Part shown: positions 44,658 through 56,406 of the stretch, one piece after another
How positions within the stretch are numbered: the stretch's first letter is position 1
Layout of the letters: each line of letters starts with the position of its first letter
Assembly: GCA_903837345.1 (NCBI GenBank)
Contig: CAILUG010000054.1
Span: 62,001-126,000, forward strand
DNA from: an uncultured Gammaproteobacteria bacterium
Lineage (GTDB): Bacteria > Pseudomonadota > Gammaproteobacteria > Pseudomonadales > Pseudohongiellaceae
Reading direction: 5' to 3'
DNA: 64,000 nucleotides
Translations under genes and position numbers: made by a program
The notes under the pieces: generated by a model
The model's input: only the letters and a program-made list of their open reading frames with translations
The model's database searches: none
Told to the model about the DNA's origin: nothing

Positions 44658-45851
44658 TCATTGCACCGGCTCTATCACCAGCAAGGCACCATTTTTCTCT
44701 TCAGTCAGCACATAGATCAGTCCGTCCGGGCCTTGCTGCACATCGCGCACACGCTGGTGCAGGTCTTCCAGCAGGCTTTCGCGTTTCTGTTCGCCGTCAC
44801 TGTTGAACTCGATGCGTTCAATGTGACCGGTGCCGGGGATGCGGCCGCGCATCAGGCCACCGACAAACAGGTTGTTTTTCCACTGCGGAAAACGCTGGCC
44901 GGTATAGAACATCATGCCGGTGGTGGCAATGGACGGCACCCAGAACACTTCCGGCAGCAACATGCCTTCCTTCACCGGTACTTTCACCAGCCGTGATCCG
45001 TCGTAATCGCGGCCAAAGGTCACCAGTGGCCAGCCATAATTGCCGCCTTTGCGGATGATGTTGATTTCATCCCCTCCTTGCGGACCATGCTCACTGGCCC
45101 ACAGCTCACCAGTCAGGGGGTTGTAGGCAATACCTTCGATGGCGCGGTGACCGATCGACCAGATCTCCGGCAAATATTCGGGGTTGCCGACGAAGGGATT
45201 GTCGGTCGGGATGGAACCGTCATCGTTGAATCTCAGCATTTTGCTGATGTCACTGTGCGGATTCTGCGGGTTTACCGGATCGCGCCGGAACGGGGATGAC
45301 ATGAACAGTTTGCCATCGGGCGCAAAGCGCAGGCGCGAGCCGAAGCCGCCCTTTACCGACGACCACGCATCTGCCACAAACAGGTCTTTTACTTCAGCAA
45401 GTGCTGTTTCTGTTTCATTCAGCCTGCCACGGCCCAGCGCCATCGTGGAGTAATAGTCCTCGCCCTTGGGAGGAGTGCCGGCTTTGACATAAGTGAAATA
45501 AACCAGCCTGTTGTGCACAAAATCCGGGTGCAACACCACATCCATCAGGCCGGCAGTGGCACCTTTGGCAACCTGGGGTATGCCGGTTACAGCATTGGCT
45601 TCCAGCTTGCCGCCGCGAATCAATCGCAAGGTACCCCCTGCTTCTGCCACCAGAATGTCACCCCCCGGCAGGAATGCCATGCCGAAGGCGTTTTTGATGC
45701 CGCTCACCACCACCGAGACCTTGATTTTCCCGGCGGGGGCATAGGTATCGAAAGTCCAGGGGCCTTGTCCCAGTGCATTTTGCTGGGCCTGTGCCGGCAT
45801 GAAGACAACCAGCAAAGCCAAAAACCAGAAGCTGCGACTGCTATGCTGCAT
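44658..45851 (-). CDS. PQQ-type soluble aldose dehydrogenase (YliI-like)
   Basis: A 397-residue secreted beta-propeller of the glucose/sorbosone dehydrogenase family, with a signal peptide (about 1-22). Motifs include GMAFLPGGDILVAE, DVVLHPDF, GSRLRFAPDGKLFM and EHGPQGGDEIN, matching E. coli YliI (aldose sugar dehydrogenase), which binds PQQ. It would oxidise free sugars in the periplasm. Its start overlaps the second PepSY gene's end by 11 bases. Confidence 0.9.
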   Translation of the reverse strand: MQHSSRSFWFLALLVVFMPAQAQQNALGQGPWTFDTYAPAGKIKVSVVVSGIKNAFGMAFLPGGDILVAEAGGTLRLIRGGKLEANAVTGIPQVAKGATAGLMDVVLHPDFVHNRLVYFTYVKAGTPPKGEDYYSTMALGRGRLNETETALAEVKDLFVADAWSSVKGGFGSRLRFAPDGKLFMSSPFRRDPVNPQNPHSDISKMLRFNDDGSIPTDNPFVGNPEYLPEIWSIGHRAIEGIAYNPLTGELWASEHGPQGGDEINIIRKGGNYGWPLVTFGRDYDGSRLVKVPVKEGMLLPEVFWVPSIATTGMMFYTGQRFPQWKNNLFVGGLMRGRIPGTGHIERIEFNSDGEQKRESLLEDLHQRVRDVQQGPDGLIYVLTEEKNGALLVIEPVQ

Positions 45852-47460
45852 GAGCTACATCCTTCGGAAGCTTTTTCCCGATCAGTTTGTTGGAAATAAA
45901 CACCAGATCTGTTTTCAGTCGGCGCACACCGGAATACAGCCCGAGCAAACTCGTGCCCAATCCGCCACTCAACAACACCAGCATGACAATGTCCCACAAC
46001 GGACGTTTGTGATACCAGAATGCGAAATCAAGACTGTGCAACCCGCTGTAAAGCCAGCGCTCCAGGCGGCTCCACTTGTGGATCACCGACAACAACCTGC
46101 CGCGTCCGGGATCCACATACACCCAGCTTTGGACAGGATCATCAAACTTGATGCGTAACACCGGCAACGGCAATTGATTGCCTCTGGAATAATAGTAATC
46201 GTCATAACCATCAAGCATTTCACTTTCGGTGACGTGGGCAGCAGCAATCGCTGAGCCCAACGTGGAGACCAGCTGTGCCGGCTCAAAGCCCGCGTGCTGC
46301 AGACCGGTCCGGGCATCCACTACCACCGCTGCTGCCTGCAACTGCCCATTGATGTTGTAAGGCTGATGCAGCCGGTCGCGTTTGCCGGTCACATCGGCAT
46401 CGTCAGGCACGAAGCCGGCAATGAAATAGGGTGCGCCCAGCACGCGGGAAAATTCCAGCCGTTTGACGGCGGACCCGGTAATCGACTGCAATTTCTGCGC
46501 ATCCGGCAGCGGGAATTCCTGCAATTTCAATTCTCCCCCGCTTAAAGTGCCAGGTGGAACTCTTATGCCCTCCGCTCTGGTCCAGGCCCATGGCTCCATT
46601 GAAACCAGGCCACTGAACACCCAGGTCAGTGTCACTACACCGAACAGCGAACCCAGCACATAGTGCCAACGCATCAAGCCGCGGTAGGGAATCGCCCGCC
46701 GCAATTCGAAAGGCCGCACTTTGCGAAACCGGGTAACAGCCAGACCCAAACCAAGCACAGCCATGATGCAACCCGCGCCTGACGACCACACCACCACTTT
46801 TGTCCACAGCGGCTGGTTGTCACGCAGGCTTTCAAAATACAGCCAGTGCGGAATGGTGCCGAGCCAGGCCATGGTGCGGCTTTTGCGCGTGGTAACAGTG
46901 CTTACCCGTGCTGCATTGGCAGACACATAAACTTCGGTGACCGCTTCGTCATCAACGATGAACTTGTAAAGCGGCAGATCACGACCAACGGTAAAGGTCC
47001 ATTGGTCAGTGTGATCCAGTGTCTGCTGGAAACGGAACTTTGCGGCGGGGATGGCCAGAAACCGGCTGGCAAGTTCAGCAGCCTCTTCCGGCGCAAGCGG
47101 CTGCATGATTTCGCCGGAGTCGGCATGCACGAAGGTGCTGCCGTAGCCAGGATCTCCCAGCTCGTAGACCGGGCGGCCAAGCACTGTCCGCAAAACTGCA
47201 GCAGGCGGCTCATACCCTGCCGCCACTGCTGCCTGTGCCGGAGTGATTCTGACTTGTGCAAGATCGAGCGGTTCAGCCGCCGCCATCTGCTGGTCGTCAG
47301 TGACTTTCGGCATGCCGCCGGTGTAGATCATGAAAAATCCCGATACAAACCACATCACGAAGAAAAGGCTCAGCGGGATGCCGATGTAGCGGTGACTCAG
47401 GATCAGAATTCCGGAAAAAATTCGCACTGGCGTATGTTGGGGGTCAGGTCTGACATTCAC
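45841..47460 (-). CDS. PepSY-domain membrane protein (larger)
   Basis: A 539-residue PepSY-associated transmembrane protein with four or five helices and two large periplasmic segments holding PepSY domains. Such proteins often pair with ferric-siderophore or other TonB receptors and are thought to reduce iron in the periplasm, but no receptor is present here. Start is GTG at 47460, 14 bases after the smaller PepSY gene. Confidence 0.82.
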   Translation of the reverse strand: MNVRPDPQHTPVRIFSGILILSHRYIGIPLSLFFVMWFVSGFFMIYTGGMPKVTDDQQMAAAEPLDLAQVRITPAQAAVAAGYEPPAAVLRTVLGRPVYELGDPGYGSTFVHADSGEIMQPLAPEEAAELASRFLAIPAAKFRFQQTLDHTDQWTFTVGRDLPLYKFIVDDEAVTEVYVSANAARVSTVTTRKSRTMAWLGTIPHWLYFESLRDNQPLWTKVVVWSSGAGCIMAVLGLGLAVTRFRKVRPFELRRAIPYRGLMRWHYVLGSLFGVVTLTWVFSGLVSMEPWAWTRAEGIRVPPGTLSGGELKLQEFPLPDAQKLQSITGSAVKRLEFSRVLGAPYFIAGFVPDDADVTGKRDRLHQPYNINGQLQAAAVVVDARTGLQHAGFEPAQLVSTLGSAIAAAHVTESEMLDGYDDYYYSRGNQLPLPVLRIKFDDPVQSWVYVDPGRGRLLSVIHKWSRLERWLYSGLHSLDFAFWYHKRPLWDIVMLVLLSGGLGTSLLGLYSGVRRLKTDLVFISNKLIGKKLPKDVAHAA

Positions 47461-47474
47461 TTTTCACGAGTGTA

Positions 47475-48383
47475 CTACAGTTTTTTCAGGACTCGCCGGT
47501 ACCAGATGATGAAGCCTGACATGTAAAGCAACGCCGGCACCAGTCCCAGTATCATCCACAGGATATTGGCCCACAGGGCATCGCGAAACCGGCCAAAGTG
47601 CATGCGGATCAGGAACAGCAGCCAGCTGTCTGGCCGCTCGCCGTCTTCCGGATTGTCGTCCAGCCAGTCCATGACGGCATCAAAAGGTTCCGGCCAGGCA
47701 AAATAGACCGAGGTAATTCCCCACACGAACAGCAGAAAAATTGCCCAGAAACCGGTAAAACTGTGCAATTGCCACCAGATCCCGCGCGAACTCTTGCTGC
47801 GGATCACCAGTCCTTGCTGCCAGCTGCGCTTGCCCTGCCACCAAAGGACGACACCAGTCACCAGCATGACCAGCATCAGCAGTCCGCCAAATCCGTTCAC
47901 TGTTTTGCCTGCCCTTCCCAGCAGCAGCTCATCATGCAAACTGACCAGCCATTCCATATCGGCCACCTGCCACGGATATGTGGGACCCAGATCGAGCCCT
48001 GAATACTGGTCGAAGTAGCGTGTCGACTCGATGCCGTTGTGCTCGAGTGCCACATAAGTAGCGCGTTTGCCTCTGGTCGCCGGCGCCACCCGCTTGACAG
48101 TGAAACCAGGATAGACCGAAGCAATTTTTTCAGCGAGCGCTGAACCTTCCAGCTTCTCACCCTGGGTTGAAACGACTTCATTTTGCACAAACCAGCGACT
48201 GAATTGCGGTCGCAGTACCACGGCGCTGCCGGTCAGGCTCAGCAACAGGATATAAAGTCCCAGCCCTATACCAAGCCACAAATGCACCTGGAACAGCAAG
48301 CGGCGCAACGGAAGCGTATGGGGGGCCTGCAGCCAGCGTTGCCAGCCGCGCATGCCTGACCCCGGTGCGGGCTCAGCTGACAT
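47475..48383 (-). CDS. PepSY-associated transmembrane protein (smaller)
   Basis: A 302-residue PepSY_TM protein: N-terminal helix with RRLLFQVHLWLGIGLGLY, a periplasmic PepSY segment, and C-terminal helices with SLHDELLLG and LHSFTGFWAIF heme- or metal-binding-like histidines. It pairs with the larger PepSY gene downstream. Its start overlaps the end of mreD by 11 bases, an unusual linkage. Confidence 0.82.
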   Translation of the reverse strand: MSAEPAPGSGMRGWQRWLQAPHTLPLRRLLFQVHLWLGIGLGLYILLLSLTGSAVVLRPQFSRWFVQNEVVSTQGEKLEGSALAEKIASVYPGFTVKRVAPATRGKRATYVALEHNGIESTRYFDQYSGLDLGPTYPWQVADMEWLVSLHDELLLGRAGKTVNGFGGLLMLVMLVTGVVLWWQGKRSWQQGLVIRSKSSRGIWWQLHSFTGFWAIFLLFVWGITSVYFAWPEPFDAVMDWLDDNPEDGERPDSWLLFLIRMHFGRFRDALWANILWMILGLVPALLYMSGFIIWYRRVLKKL

Positions 48384-48870
48384 GAAACGAGCGTCGGCAG
48401 AACCGCAAGCTGACGAAAACCATCGGCCACATCACCGCACTGGTGACCGAGGAAATGACAAATGAAAGATTGTCAGCGGTATTTTGGCCAGTGGCAGCCT
48501 TCACCCAGAATATGACCAGCTGGCCGGTCCCGATCAGCATCAGGATGGTGAGACTCTGCTGCAAAGGTGTGAACATTCGCAAGCGCTGGTAGAGTGTCAG
48601 CCCTATATAGGCTGTAATCGTCAGCACAGCCGCATGCAGTCCCAGCAGCGTGCCTTCCAGTACGTCTTCCAGCACGCCGACCAGCCAGGCTGTTACCAGG
48701 CCGACCCGGTGTGGCAACGCAATCACCCAATAAATCAGTGCGAGCGCAATCCAGTCCGGACGCCACAACTCCAGCCACACCGGTATCGGCACGATTGCCA
48801 GCACACCGGCAAACACCAGTGACAAAACGATGACCCACAGATTTCCTGACTTGCCGCCGATGTTGACCAT
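48373..48870 (-). CDS. mreD: Rod shape-determining protein MreD
   Basis: A 165-residue inner-membrane protein with five or six helices, part of the elongasome with MreB, MreC, RodA and PBP2. The RPDWIALALIYW and GLVTAWLVGVLEDVL motifs are typical. ATG 48870 overlaps the mreC stop (TGATG). In many gammaproteobacteria maf and rng follow; here PepSY genes do. Confidence 0.9.
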   Translation of the reverse strand: MVNIGGKSGNLWVIVLSLVFAGVLAIVPIPVWLELWRPDWIALALIYWVIALPHRVGLVTAWLVGVLEDVLEGTLLGLHAAVLTITAYIGLTLYQRLRMFTPLQQSLTILMLIGTGQLVIFWVKAATGQNTADNLSFVISSVTSAVMWPMVFVSLRFCRRSFHVS

Positions 48871-49742
48871 CACTGTCCGCCTTCAACATTGTGATGGGCA
48901 GGCTCATCAACTGCTGTACCGGCCGATACGCCAGCTTTTTGCGAGGCTGATTTGCCTTTCGATTCAGAAGAGCTGAACAGCAACAGCACATTGCGGCTGC
49001 GATCAAGTTGCGCAGTGGGTGTAACCCGGATGCTGGCAAAGGGCTGTCCCGGATCGTTTCTCACACTGGTTACCACTCCGACCGGATAACCGGCGGGCAG
49101 CCTTTGATCAAGTCCGGAAGTGACCAGCTCATCTCCAACCTGGATATCCGCTGTGGATGAGACGTTTTCCAGTGTCAGCTGATGCAGACTGTCGGAGGTG
49201 CCGGCGGCAATGGCGCGCACACCATTGCGATTCACCTGCACCGGCGTGTTATGGAGGGGATCGGTAATCAGCAGCACCCAGCTGGTCAGCGGCTCCACCT
49301 GCACTACCTGCCCCACCAGACCATGGGCATCCACCACCGGCTGTCCTATGAAAACTCCGTCGTTGCTGCCGCGGTTGATCACCACCCGCTTGGAAAACGG
49401 GTCGGGAGATTCATCCAGCAACTGGGCACGTACTGCAGCGTCATCAAAGACAGAGGAGGCTTTCAGCAATTCATTGAGTCGCTGGTTTTCAGCTTCAAGG
49501 TGATCCAGCTTCTGCAACCTGAACTGCAACATCAGCATTTCATCCTGCAATCGCTGGTTGTCGGCTACCAGCTCTTCGCGGGTTCTGAAAAAGGCATGGA
49601 AGGCATCTGCGGTTCGGGATGGCAGATCGGCCATCAGATGCAGGGGAGTGACCACGATGGCGATATAGAAACGCACACGCCCGAGATAGTCGAAGCGACT
49701 GTCGGCAAACATCAGGACCAGCGACAAAAGGGCCAGTCCCAC
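48870..49742 (-). CDS. mreC: Rod shape-determining protein MreC
   Basis: About 290 residues: an N-terminal membrane helix, a coiled coil (about residues 50-85) and a two-lobed beta domain with VVINRGSNDGVFIGQPVV and TSGLDQRLPAGYPVG motifs. It links MreB to PBP2. The annotated GTG at 49742 falls inside the membrane helix. The reading frame remains open upstream to 49817 and still looks like MreC (IKSLFAQ, then the hydrophobic run), but that stretch has no ATG, GTG or TTG; ATC at 49787 is the best-placed codon. Start is therefore unresolved. Confidence 0.85.
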   Translation of the reverse strand: MGLALLSLVLMFADSRFDYLGRVRFYIAIVVTPLHLMADLPSRTADAFHAFFRTREELVADNQRLQDEMLMLQFRLQKLDHLEAENQRLNELLKASSVFDDAAVRAQLLDESPDPFSKRVVINRGSNDGVFIGQPVVDAHGLVGQVVQVEPLTSWVLLITDPLHNTPVQVNRNGVRAIAAGTSDSLHQLTLENVSSTADIQVGDELVTSGLDQRLPAGYPVGVVTSVRNDPGQPFASIRVTPTAQLDRSRNVLLLFSSSESKGKSASQKAGVSAGTAVDEPAHHNVEGGQ

Positions 49743-49817
49743 CAGCTTGTAGCCCTGCGCATTGGATTGTGCAAATAGCGACTTGATGGTGACCTGCCCC
49801 GAGGCTTTACCCTCTTC

Positions 49818-50894
<1,077 letters not shown>

Positions 50895-50901
50895 CTATGA
50901 C

Positions 50902-50952
50902 TTGGCTGGACTTGGCTGGACTTGGCTAAATGGCGGAAAGTTCCGGTATAAT
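50902..50952 (+). promoter_or_regulatory. gatC promoter region with 10-bp repeat
   Basis: A -10 box TATAAT lies at 50947-50952, about 95 bases before gatC. Upstream, TTGGCT occurs three times at a 10-base period within CTTGGCTGGA repeats (50901-50927); the last could be a weak -35 with a long spacer. Confidence 0.5.
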
Positions 50953-51046
50953 TTGCACTTTTGTGGGATGCAACTGTAACAACCGCAGCGTGCACAGGGC
51001 AAGGAAATTCCTTGTTTGTGCCCACAGACCTTCTGGATCACCTCTC

Positions 51047-51334
51047 ATGGCTCTTGAACTCAAGGACATCGAAAATATCGCCCATCTGGCAAGGCTACAG
51101 CTGAGCCCCGCCGAGAAAAGCGAAGCACTCAGCAGTATTGCCAACATTCTGGCGATGATCGACCAGATGCAGGCGGTCGATACCACCGGCGTGGAGCCGC
51201 TGGCACATGGTTTTGATGCCTCGCAACGGCTGCGTGATGACGTGGTTACCGAAACCAGCCAGCGCGAACTGCTGCTCAAACTGGCACCCAGCACCGACCA
51301 GGGACTGTTCCTGGTGCCGAAGGTGCTGGAGTAA
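51047..51334 (+). CDS. gatC: Glu-tRNA(Gln)/Asp-tRNA(Asn) amidotransferase subunit C
   Basis: A 95-residue subunit bridging GatA and GatB. Motifs IAHLARL and VVTE are conserved. ATG 51047 gives normal length; the frame extends upstream without family similarity. The complex makes Gln-tRNA (or Asn-tRNA) from mischarged tRNA, implying the organism uses the indirect route. Confidence 0.94.
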   Translation: MALELKDIENIAHLARLQLSPAEKSEALSSIANILAMIDQMQAVDTTGVEPLAHGFDASQRLRDDVVTETSQRELLLKLAPSTDQGLFLVPKVLE

Positions 51335-51339
51335 GGGCC

Positions 51340-52824
51340 ATGGCAACCGAAAAGATGAACGATGCATTGAAACAAGGCGTTGCCGACCTCGCCCGCTCGC
51401 TTGCCCGCAAGGACTTCACCAGTGTTGAGCTCACCAGCGCCTATCTCGACCGCATAAACCGGCATAACCCCGACCTCAACGCCTATGTCACTGTCACCGG
51501 CGAGCAGGCATTGGCGCAGGCGGCAGCGGCGGACAAGGCGAGAGCCGGGGGAACCGCGCTTCCCTATGCCGGCATCCCCTTCGCCCACAAGGATATTTTC
51601 TGCACCAGTGGCGTTCGTACAGCCTGCGGTTCGCGCATGCTCGACAACTTTATCTCTCCCTATGATGCCACCGTCGTCGAAAAGATGAACAAGGCCGGCA
51701 TGGTGATGCTGGGCAAGACCAACATGGACGAGTTCGCGATGGGCTCTTCCACCGAAACCTCGTGGTATGGACCAACCCTTAACCCCTGGAACCGGGCCCT
51801 GGTGCCAGGCGGCTCATCCGGCGGCTCGGCTTCTGCTGTGGCTGCCCACCTGTGCCCGGCCGCTACCGCTACTGATACCGGTGGATCGATACGCCAACCC
51901 GCCTCATTCTGCGGCCTCACCGGCATCAAGCCCACCTACGGCCGGGTCTCGCGCTGGGGCATGATTGCTTTCGCCTCCAGCCTGGACCAGGCTGGCGTGC
52001 TGACCCGCAGTGCCGAAGATGCTGCGATCCTGATGCAGATGATGTCCGGCTTCGATCCGAAGGATTCCACCAGTGTTGATTTGCCGGTGCCGGATTACCT
52101 GGCGACACTCGACCAGCCACTGAAAGGGCTGCGCATCGGTTTGCCAAAACAGCACTTTGCCCAGGGCCTCAATCCGGAAGTGGAAAAACAGATTCGCGCT
52201 GCGCTCACCGAGTTCGAGAAACAAGGCGCCACCCTCAAGGAAATCAGCCTCGACAACAGCCACCTGTCAGTCTCTGCCTATTACGTGATTGCACCGGCTG
52301 AAGCTTCTGCCAACCTGTCACGTTATGACGGCGTGCGTTTCGGCTACCGCTGTGACAAACCGGCTGATCTGGAAGACATGTACAAACGCAGCCGCGCTGA
52401 AGGGTTTGGTGCAGAAGTAAAACGTCGCATCATGGTTGGCACTTATGCACTTTCGGCCGGTTATTACGACGCCTACTACATCAAGGCCCAGAAAGTGCGG
52501 CGCCTGATCAAGGACGACTTTGAAAGGGCATTCAGGGAAGTCGACGTGATCATGGGGCCAACCTCACCGCACACCGCGTTTCCGCTCGGCTCCAAGACCA
52601 AGGATCCGGTAACCATGTATCTGGAAGATATCTACACCATCGCCGTCAACCTGGCCGGCTTGCCTGGCTTGTCAGTGCCGGCCGGCATGGTGAACGGCTT
52701 GCCGGTTGGCCTGCAGATCGTCGGCCGCGATTTTTCCGAAGCCCAGCTTCTCAACCTTGCCCATCGCTTCCAGCAGGCGACAGATTGGCACACGCGCACG
52801 CCTGGCGTGGAAGGGAGCAACTGA
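51340..52824 (+). CDS. gatA: Glu/Asp-tRNA amidotransferase subunit A
   Basis: A 494-residue amidase-signature enzyme supplying ammonia from glutamine. The catalytic Ser-cisSer-Lys triad is visible in HKDIF (Lys), [14 protein letters not shown] and [11 protein letters not shown]. It starts five bases after gatC and ends two bases before gatB. Confidence 0.96.
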   Translation: MATEKMNDALKQGVADLARSLARKDFTSVELTSAYLDRINRHNPDLNAYVTVTGEQALAQAAAADKARAGGTALPYAGIPFAHKDIFCTSGVRTACGSRMLDNFISPYDATVVEKMNKAGMVMLGKTNMDEFAMGSSTETSWYGPTLNPWNRALVPGGSSGGSASAVAAHLCPAATATDTGGSIRQPASFCGLTGIKPTYGRVSRWGMIAFASSLDQAGVLTRSAEDAAILMQMMSGFDPKDSTSVDLPVPDYLATLDQPLKGLRIGLPKQHFAQGLNPEVEKQIRAALTEFEKQGATLKEISLDNSHLSVSAYYVIAPAEASANLSRYDGVRFGYRCDKPADLEDMYKRSRAEGFGAEVKRRIMVGTYALSAGYYDAYYIKAQKVRRLIKDDFERAFREVDVIMGPTSPHTAFPLGSKTKDPVTMYLEDIYTIAVNLAGLPGLSVPAGMVNGLPVGLQIVGRDFSEAQLLNLAHRFQQATDWHTRTPGVEGSN

Positions 52825-52826
52825 TC

Positions 52827-54260
52827 ATGGCATGGGAAACCGTCATCGGGCTGGAAGTACACGTTCAGCTCGCCACCAAATCCAAACTGTTCTCGGGTTC
52901 TGCCACTGCTTTCGGTGCTGAACCCAATACGCAAGCCAATATCTTCGATCTGGCATTGCCGGGCACATTGCCGGTCCTCAATGGCGAAGCGGTGCGCATG
53001 GCCGTGAAATTCGGTCTGGCAATAGGCGCCCATATCGGCAGGAAGTCGGTATTTGACCGCAAAAACTACTTCTATCCTGATTTGCCGAAAGGTTTCCAGA
53101 CCAGCCAGCTCGACTACCCGATCGTCGGCAAAGGCTCATTGCTCATCACACTCGACGACGGCAGTACCAGGACCATCGGAGTAACCCGCGCCCATCTGGA
53201 AGAAGATGCCGGCAAGTCGCTGCATGAGTTGTTCCCCAATGACACCGGCATCGACCTCAACCGGGCCGGCACACCACTGCTGGAAATCGTTTCCGAGCCG
53301 GAACTGCGCAGCGCAAAAGAAGCGGTCGCTTACCTGAAAAAACTGCATTCGCTGATACTTTATCTCGGCATTTCCGATGGCGACATGTCGCAGGGTTCGA
53401 TGCGGTGTGATGCCAACGTATCCGTGCGCCGGCAAGGTGACAGCAAGTTCGGAACGCGCACCGAGATCAAGAACATCAACTCGTTCCGCTTTGTGGAAAA
53501 AGCCATCCTGATCGAAGCCCGCCGCCAGATCGACATTATCGAAGACGGCGGCCGCATCATCCAGGAAACCCGCCTGTATGATCCCGACCGCAATGAAACC
53601 CGCTCGATGCGCAGCAAGGAAGTGGCCAACGATTACCGTTATTTCCCGGAACCTGACCTGTTGCCGGTGGTGGTGGACGAAAGTTTTATCGCTGCCGTCA
53701 AAGCCACTTTGCCGGAACTTCCCGACATCAAGAGCAAACGCTTCCAGAGCCAATATGGTCTCAGCAATTACGATGCCGAAGTGCTTTCTGCCGACCGTGC
53801 CACCGCCGACTTTTTTGAAGCTGTGCTGAAAGACTGCGATGATGCCAAACTTTCTGCCAACTGGGTGATGGGAGATCTGCAATCAGTACTGAACAAGGCA
53901 GAACTCGACATCAGCCACAGCCCCGTCAGTGCCAGCGCACTGGCTGGCCTGATCAGCCGCATCAAGGACAACACCATCTCCGGCAAAATCGCCAAAACCG
54001 TGTTCGAAGCGATGGTCAACGGCGAAGGCAGTGCCGACGCGATCATCACCAGCCAGGGCCTCAAACAGGTGACCGATAGCGGCGCCATCGAAAAGCTGAT
54101 TGATGGCATCATTGCCGCCAACCCGAAACAGGTGGAGCAATACCGCAGCGGCCAGGAGAAAGTATTTGCCTTCTTCGTCGGTCAGGTGATGAAAGAGAGC
54201 AAGGGCAAGGCCAATCCGGCGCAGGTCAATGACATCCTGCTCAACAAATTGAAGAAGTGA
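52827..54260 (+). CDS. gatB: Glu/Asp-tRNA amidotransferase subunit B
   Basis: A 477-residue subunit that binds and activates the mischarged tRNA. Diagnostic segments are [25 protein letters not shown] and [10 protein letters not shown], with the GatB/YqeY tail at the C-terminus. ATG 52827 follows gatA by two bases. It completes gatCAB. Confidence 0.96.
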   Translation: MAWETVIGLEVHVQLATKSKLFSGSATAFGAEPNTQANIFDLALPGTLPVLNGEAVRMAVKFGLAIGAHIGRKSVFDRKNYFYPDLPKGFQTSQLDYPIVGKGSLLITLDDGSTRTIGVTRAHLEEDAGKSLHELFPNDTGIDLNRAGTPLLEIVSEPELRSAKEAVAYLKKLHSLILYLGISDGDMSQGSMRCDANVSVRRQGDSKFGTRTEIKNINSFRFVEKAILIEARRQIDIIEDGGRIIQETRLYDPDRNETRSMRSKEVANDYRYFPEPDLLPVVVDESFIAAVKATLPELPDIKSKRFQSQYGLSNYDAEVLSADRATADFFEAVLKDCDDAKLSANWVMGDLQSVLNKAELDISHSPVSASALAGLISRIKDNTISGKIAKTVFEAMVNGEGSADAIITSQGLKQVTDSGAIEKLIDGIIAANPKQVEQYRSGQEKVFAFFVGQVMKESKGKANPAQVNDILLNKLKK

Positions 54261-54268
54261 AGTAACGA

Positions 54269-54583
54269 ATGAAAACCGAAAAGCTTACCGGTGCCGCGCG
54301 TACCCAACTGGCAGTCACCGACGAATGGTGGAGCGACGAACGCATCCAGTCCTTTCTCGGCATGCGTCCCGTGGACGGCGAAACCGCTGATTATCATGTT
54401 TTGCTGAAAGCCTATCGTGGCATGGTGCCGGAAGCGTTTGCCCGCTTTGTCGCGTTTTTTCTGGCAGCAGGCCGCAACATCAATGAACCCGGCCCTGGCG
54501 GCAAAACCATGCTCGGGCTGATCTCCGAACACCGGCATGGCACTGACTACGCCGAGATACTGAAAAACGCCGGCGCCCGGTAA
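54269..54583 (+). CDS. PA4642-family conserved protein
   Basis: A 104-residue soluble protein of the PA4642-like family of gammaproteobacteria, with DEWWSDERIQSFL and a GGKTMLGLISEHRH C-terminal motif. Function unknown. It lies eight bases after gatB and is probably co-transcribed. Confidence 0.8.
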   Translation: MKTEKLTGAARTQLAVTDEWWSDERIQSFLGMRPVDGETADYHVLLKAYRGMVPEAFARFVAFFLAAGRNINEPGPGGKTMLGLISEHRHGTDYAEILKNAGAR

Positions 54584-54621
54584 ACACCCAGCCCACCCTG
54601 AACAGGATCCAGGCAACCAGC

Positions 54622-54996
54622 ATGAAAATTCTCGCCGCCAACACGATCCTCTACTGCCGCAACTGGGAACAGAGCCGCCACTTCTACCGCGACGTACTGA
54701 AGCTCGACATCAGCTTCCAGAAGGATGAGTGGTTCATCGAGTTCAGTGTGAACGGCGCCGCGCATCTGAGCATTGCCGATGCCAAACGCTGCACTATTGC
54801 GCCGGGAGACGGGGTGGGAATCACGCTGTCATTCTTCGTGCAGGATCTGCAGGCAGTGCATGCACTGTTCAACGGGCACAATATTTCCACTACGGAAATC
54901 CGCGCCCAAGGCTGGCGGGCACCTTATTTCTACGTTCATGATCCTGAAGGAACCAGGATCGAATTCTGGACGCGGAATCCCAAACAAGCCGGTTGA
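54622..54996 (+). CDS. Glyoxalase/VOC-family protein
   Basis: A 124-residue vicinal-oxygen-chelate protein. Two beta-alpha-beta-beta-beta modules are seen, with TILYCRNWEQSRHFYRDVL at the start and YFYVHDPEGTRIEFW near the end (metal ligand Glu). Could be an antibiotic-resistance or metabolic VOC enzyme; substrate unknown. Confidence 0.82.
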   Translation: MKILAANTILYCRNWEQSRHFYRDVLKLDISFQKDEWFIEFSVNGAAHLSIADAKRCTIAPGDGVGITLSFFVQDLQAVHALFNGHNISTTEIRAQGWRAPYFYVHDPEGTRIEFWTRNPKQAG

Positions 54997-55034
54997 GCCG
55001 GCCATCAACTGCCCGGCTCGCCGCTGTTGCGAAT

Positions 55035-56396
55035 TTACCGGCGAGGTCTGCCGCGATCGCGCGAGCCGCCCCGGCCACCACTACCGCCACCACTGCCACC
55101 CCTGCGTCCACCTTCTACCGGCTCTGCCTTGAATTTGGTGGGCAACGTATACGGCGGCGGCGTTACCAGCATTTCCGGAGTCGGATGTTCACACGGCAAC
55201 TTCATGCCGATCTTGGCTTCTATGCCCGGCAGCAGAAAGGAATCATCTTCGCAGGCGAAACTGATCGAAGTGCCCAGCGCACCCGCACGGCCGGTGCGAC
55301 CGATGCGATGCACATAGTCTTCCGGCTCTTCCGGCAGCGTGAAATTTACTACATGGGATATATCTTCGATGTGCAAGCCGCGGCCGGCCACATCCGTTGC
55401 CACCAGCACCTGGATCTCGGCAGTACGGAATTCCTCGAGCGTGCGCACACGTTTGGGCTGGGAAACTTCACCTGACAACAGGCCGACACTGATGCCATTG
55501 CGATGCAGGTTGTCTGCCAGCTTGCGGGCCTGGTCACGACGATTGGTAAACACAATCACGCGTTCGCCTTCATCGCTTTTGATCAGGTTGTACAACAACG
55601 GGTATTTCTGGTCTGTAGTCACCAGGTAAACCACCTGCTTGACGTTGTCAGTGGTCTGGCGCGGCGAGGACACTTCCACCTTGATGGGATCCAGTGCCCA
55701 GCGTTCTGCCAGTGTCAGGATGTCACTAGTGAAAGTCGCACTGAACAGCATGGTCTGACGGCATTCCTTGCGTGGCGTCTGCGCGATGATCTGTCTTACT
55801 TGCGGTATGAAACCCATGTCGAGCATGCGATCGGCTTCATCGATCACCAGGATTTCCACCAACCCCAGCCACACGGCCTTGTTGCCCATGAAGTCGATCA
55901 GGCGGCCTGGTGTTGCCACCACAATGTCAACCACACCACGCTCCAGATCCTGCAGCTGTTTCTGGTAATCCATGCCTCCCACCAGCGTGATGATTTTCAG
56001 ATCGGTGTATTTGAGCAGCAGCCTGGCGTCCTTGGTGATCTGCATCACCAGTTCACGGGTTGGCGCGATGATCAATGCCCGCGGCTCGCCGATATAGCGT
56101 TCTTCATCCAGCGGATTGTTGAGCAGATCATTGATGATGGCAGTGAGAAAGGCAGCGGTTTTGCCGGTGCCGGTCTGCGCCTTGCCGGTGATATCGTGTC
56201 CTTGCAGCGTGATCGGGATGCTCTGGGCCTGGATCGGCGTGCAGTATTCAAAACCGAGATCATCAAAAGCTTTCAGCAATGGCTCCGGCAGGCTGAAATC
56301 GCGGAAGCGGACCGAGCTCATCGCATTGGGTGGAAGTATGACCGGGGCGCTCAGGTCTTCGGAAATTTGCGGGGTTGGGCTGTCGGATTGTTCCAT
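55035..56396 (-). CDS. rhlB: DEAD-box RNA helicase, RhlB-like
   Basis: A 453-residue helicase with Q motif, Walker [24 protein letters not shown] and [10 protein letters not shown]. The C-terminal tail is rich in Arg and Gly ([13 protein letters not shown] stretch), an RNA-binding feature of RhlB. A charged, proline-containing N-terminal extension of about 50 residues precedes the core. ATG 56396 is used. It may join the RNA degradosome. Confidence 0.88.
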   Translation of the reverse strand: MEQSDSPTPQISEDLSAPVILPPNAMSSVRFRDFSLPEPLLKAFDDLGFEYCTPIQAQSIPITLQGHDITGKAQTGTGKTAAFLTAIINDLLNNPLDEERYIGEPRALIIAPTRELVMQITKDARLLLKYTDLKIITLVGGMDYQKQLQDLERGVVDIVVATPGRLIDFMGNKAVWLGLVEILVIDEADRMLDMGFIPQVRQIIAQTPRKECRQTMLFSATFTSDILTLAERWALDPIKVEVSSPRQTTDNVKQVVYLVTTDQKYPLLYNLIKSDEGERVIVFTNRRDQARKLADNLHRNGISVGLLSGEVSQPKRVRTLEEFRTAEIQVLVATDVAGRGLHIEDISHVVNFTLPEEPEDYVHRIGRTGRAGALGTSISFACEDDSFLLPGIEAKIGMKLPCEHPTPEMLVTPPPYTLPTKFKAEPVEGGRRGGSGGGSGGRGGSRDRGRPRR

Positions 56397-56406
56397 TCTG
56401 GGGGTC

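Noticed and set aside
50902-50927. CTTGGCTGGA repeats as a fourth GATC-type array
   Set aside because: The units contain no GATC, and only about two and a half copies exist, so it was kept as a promoter-region note.
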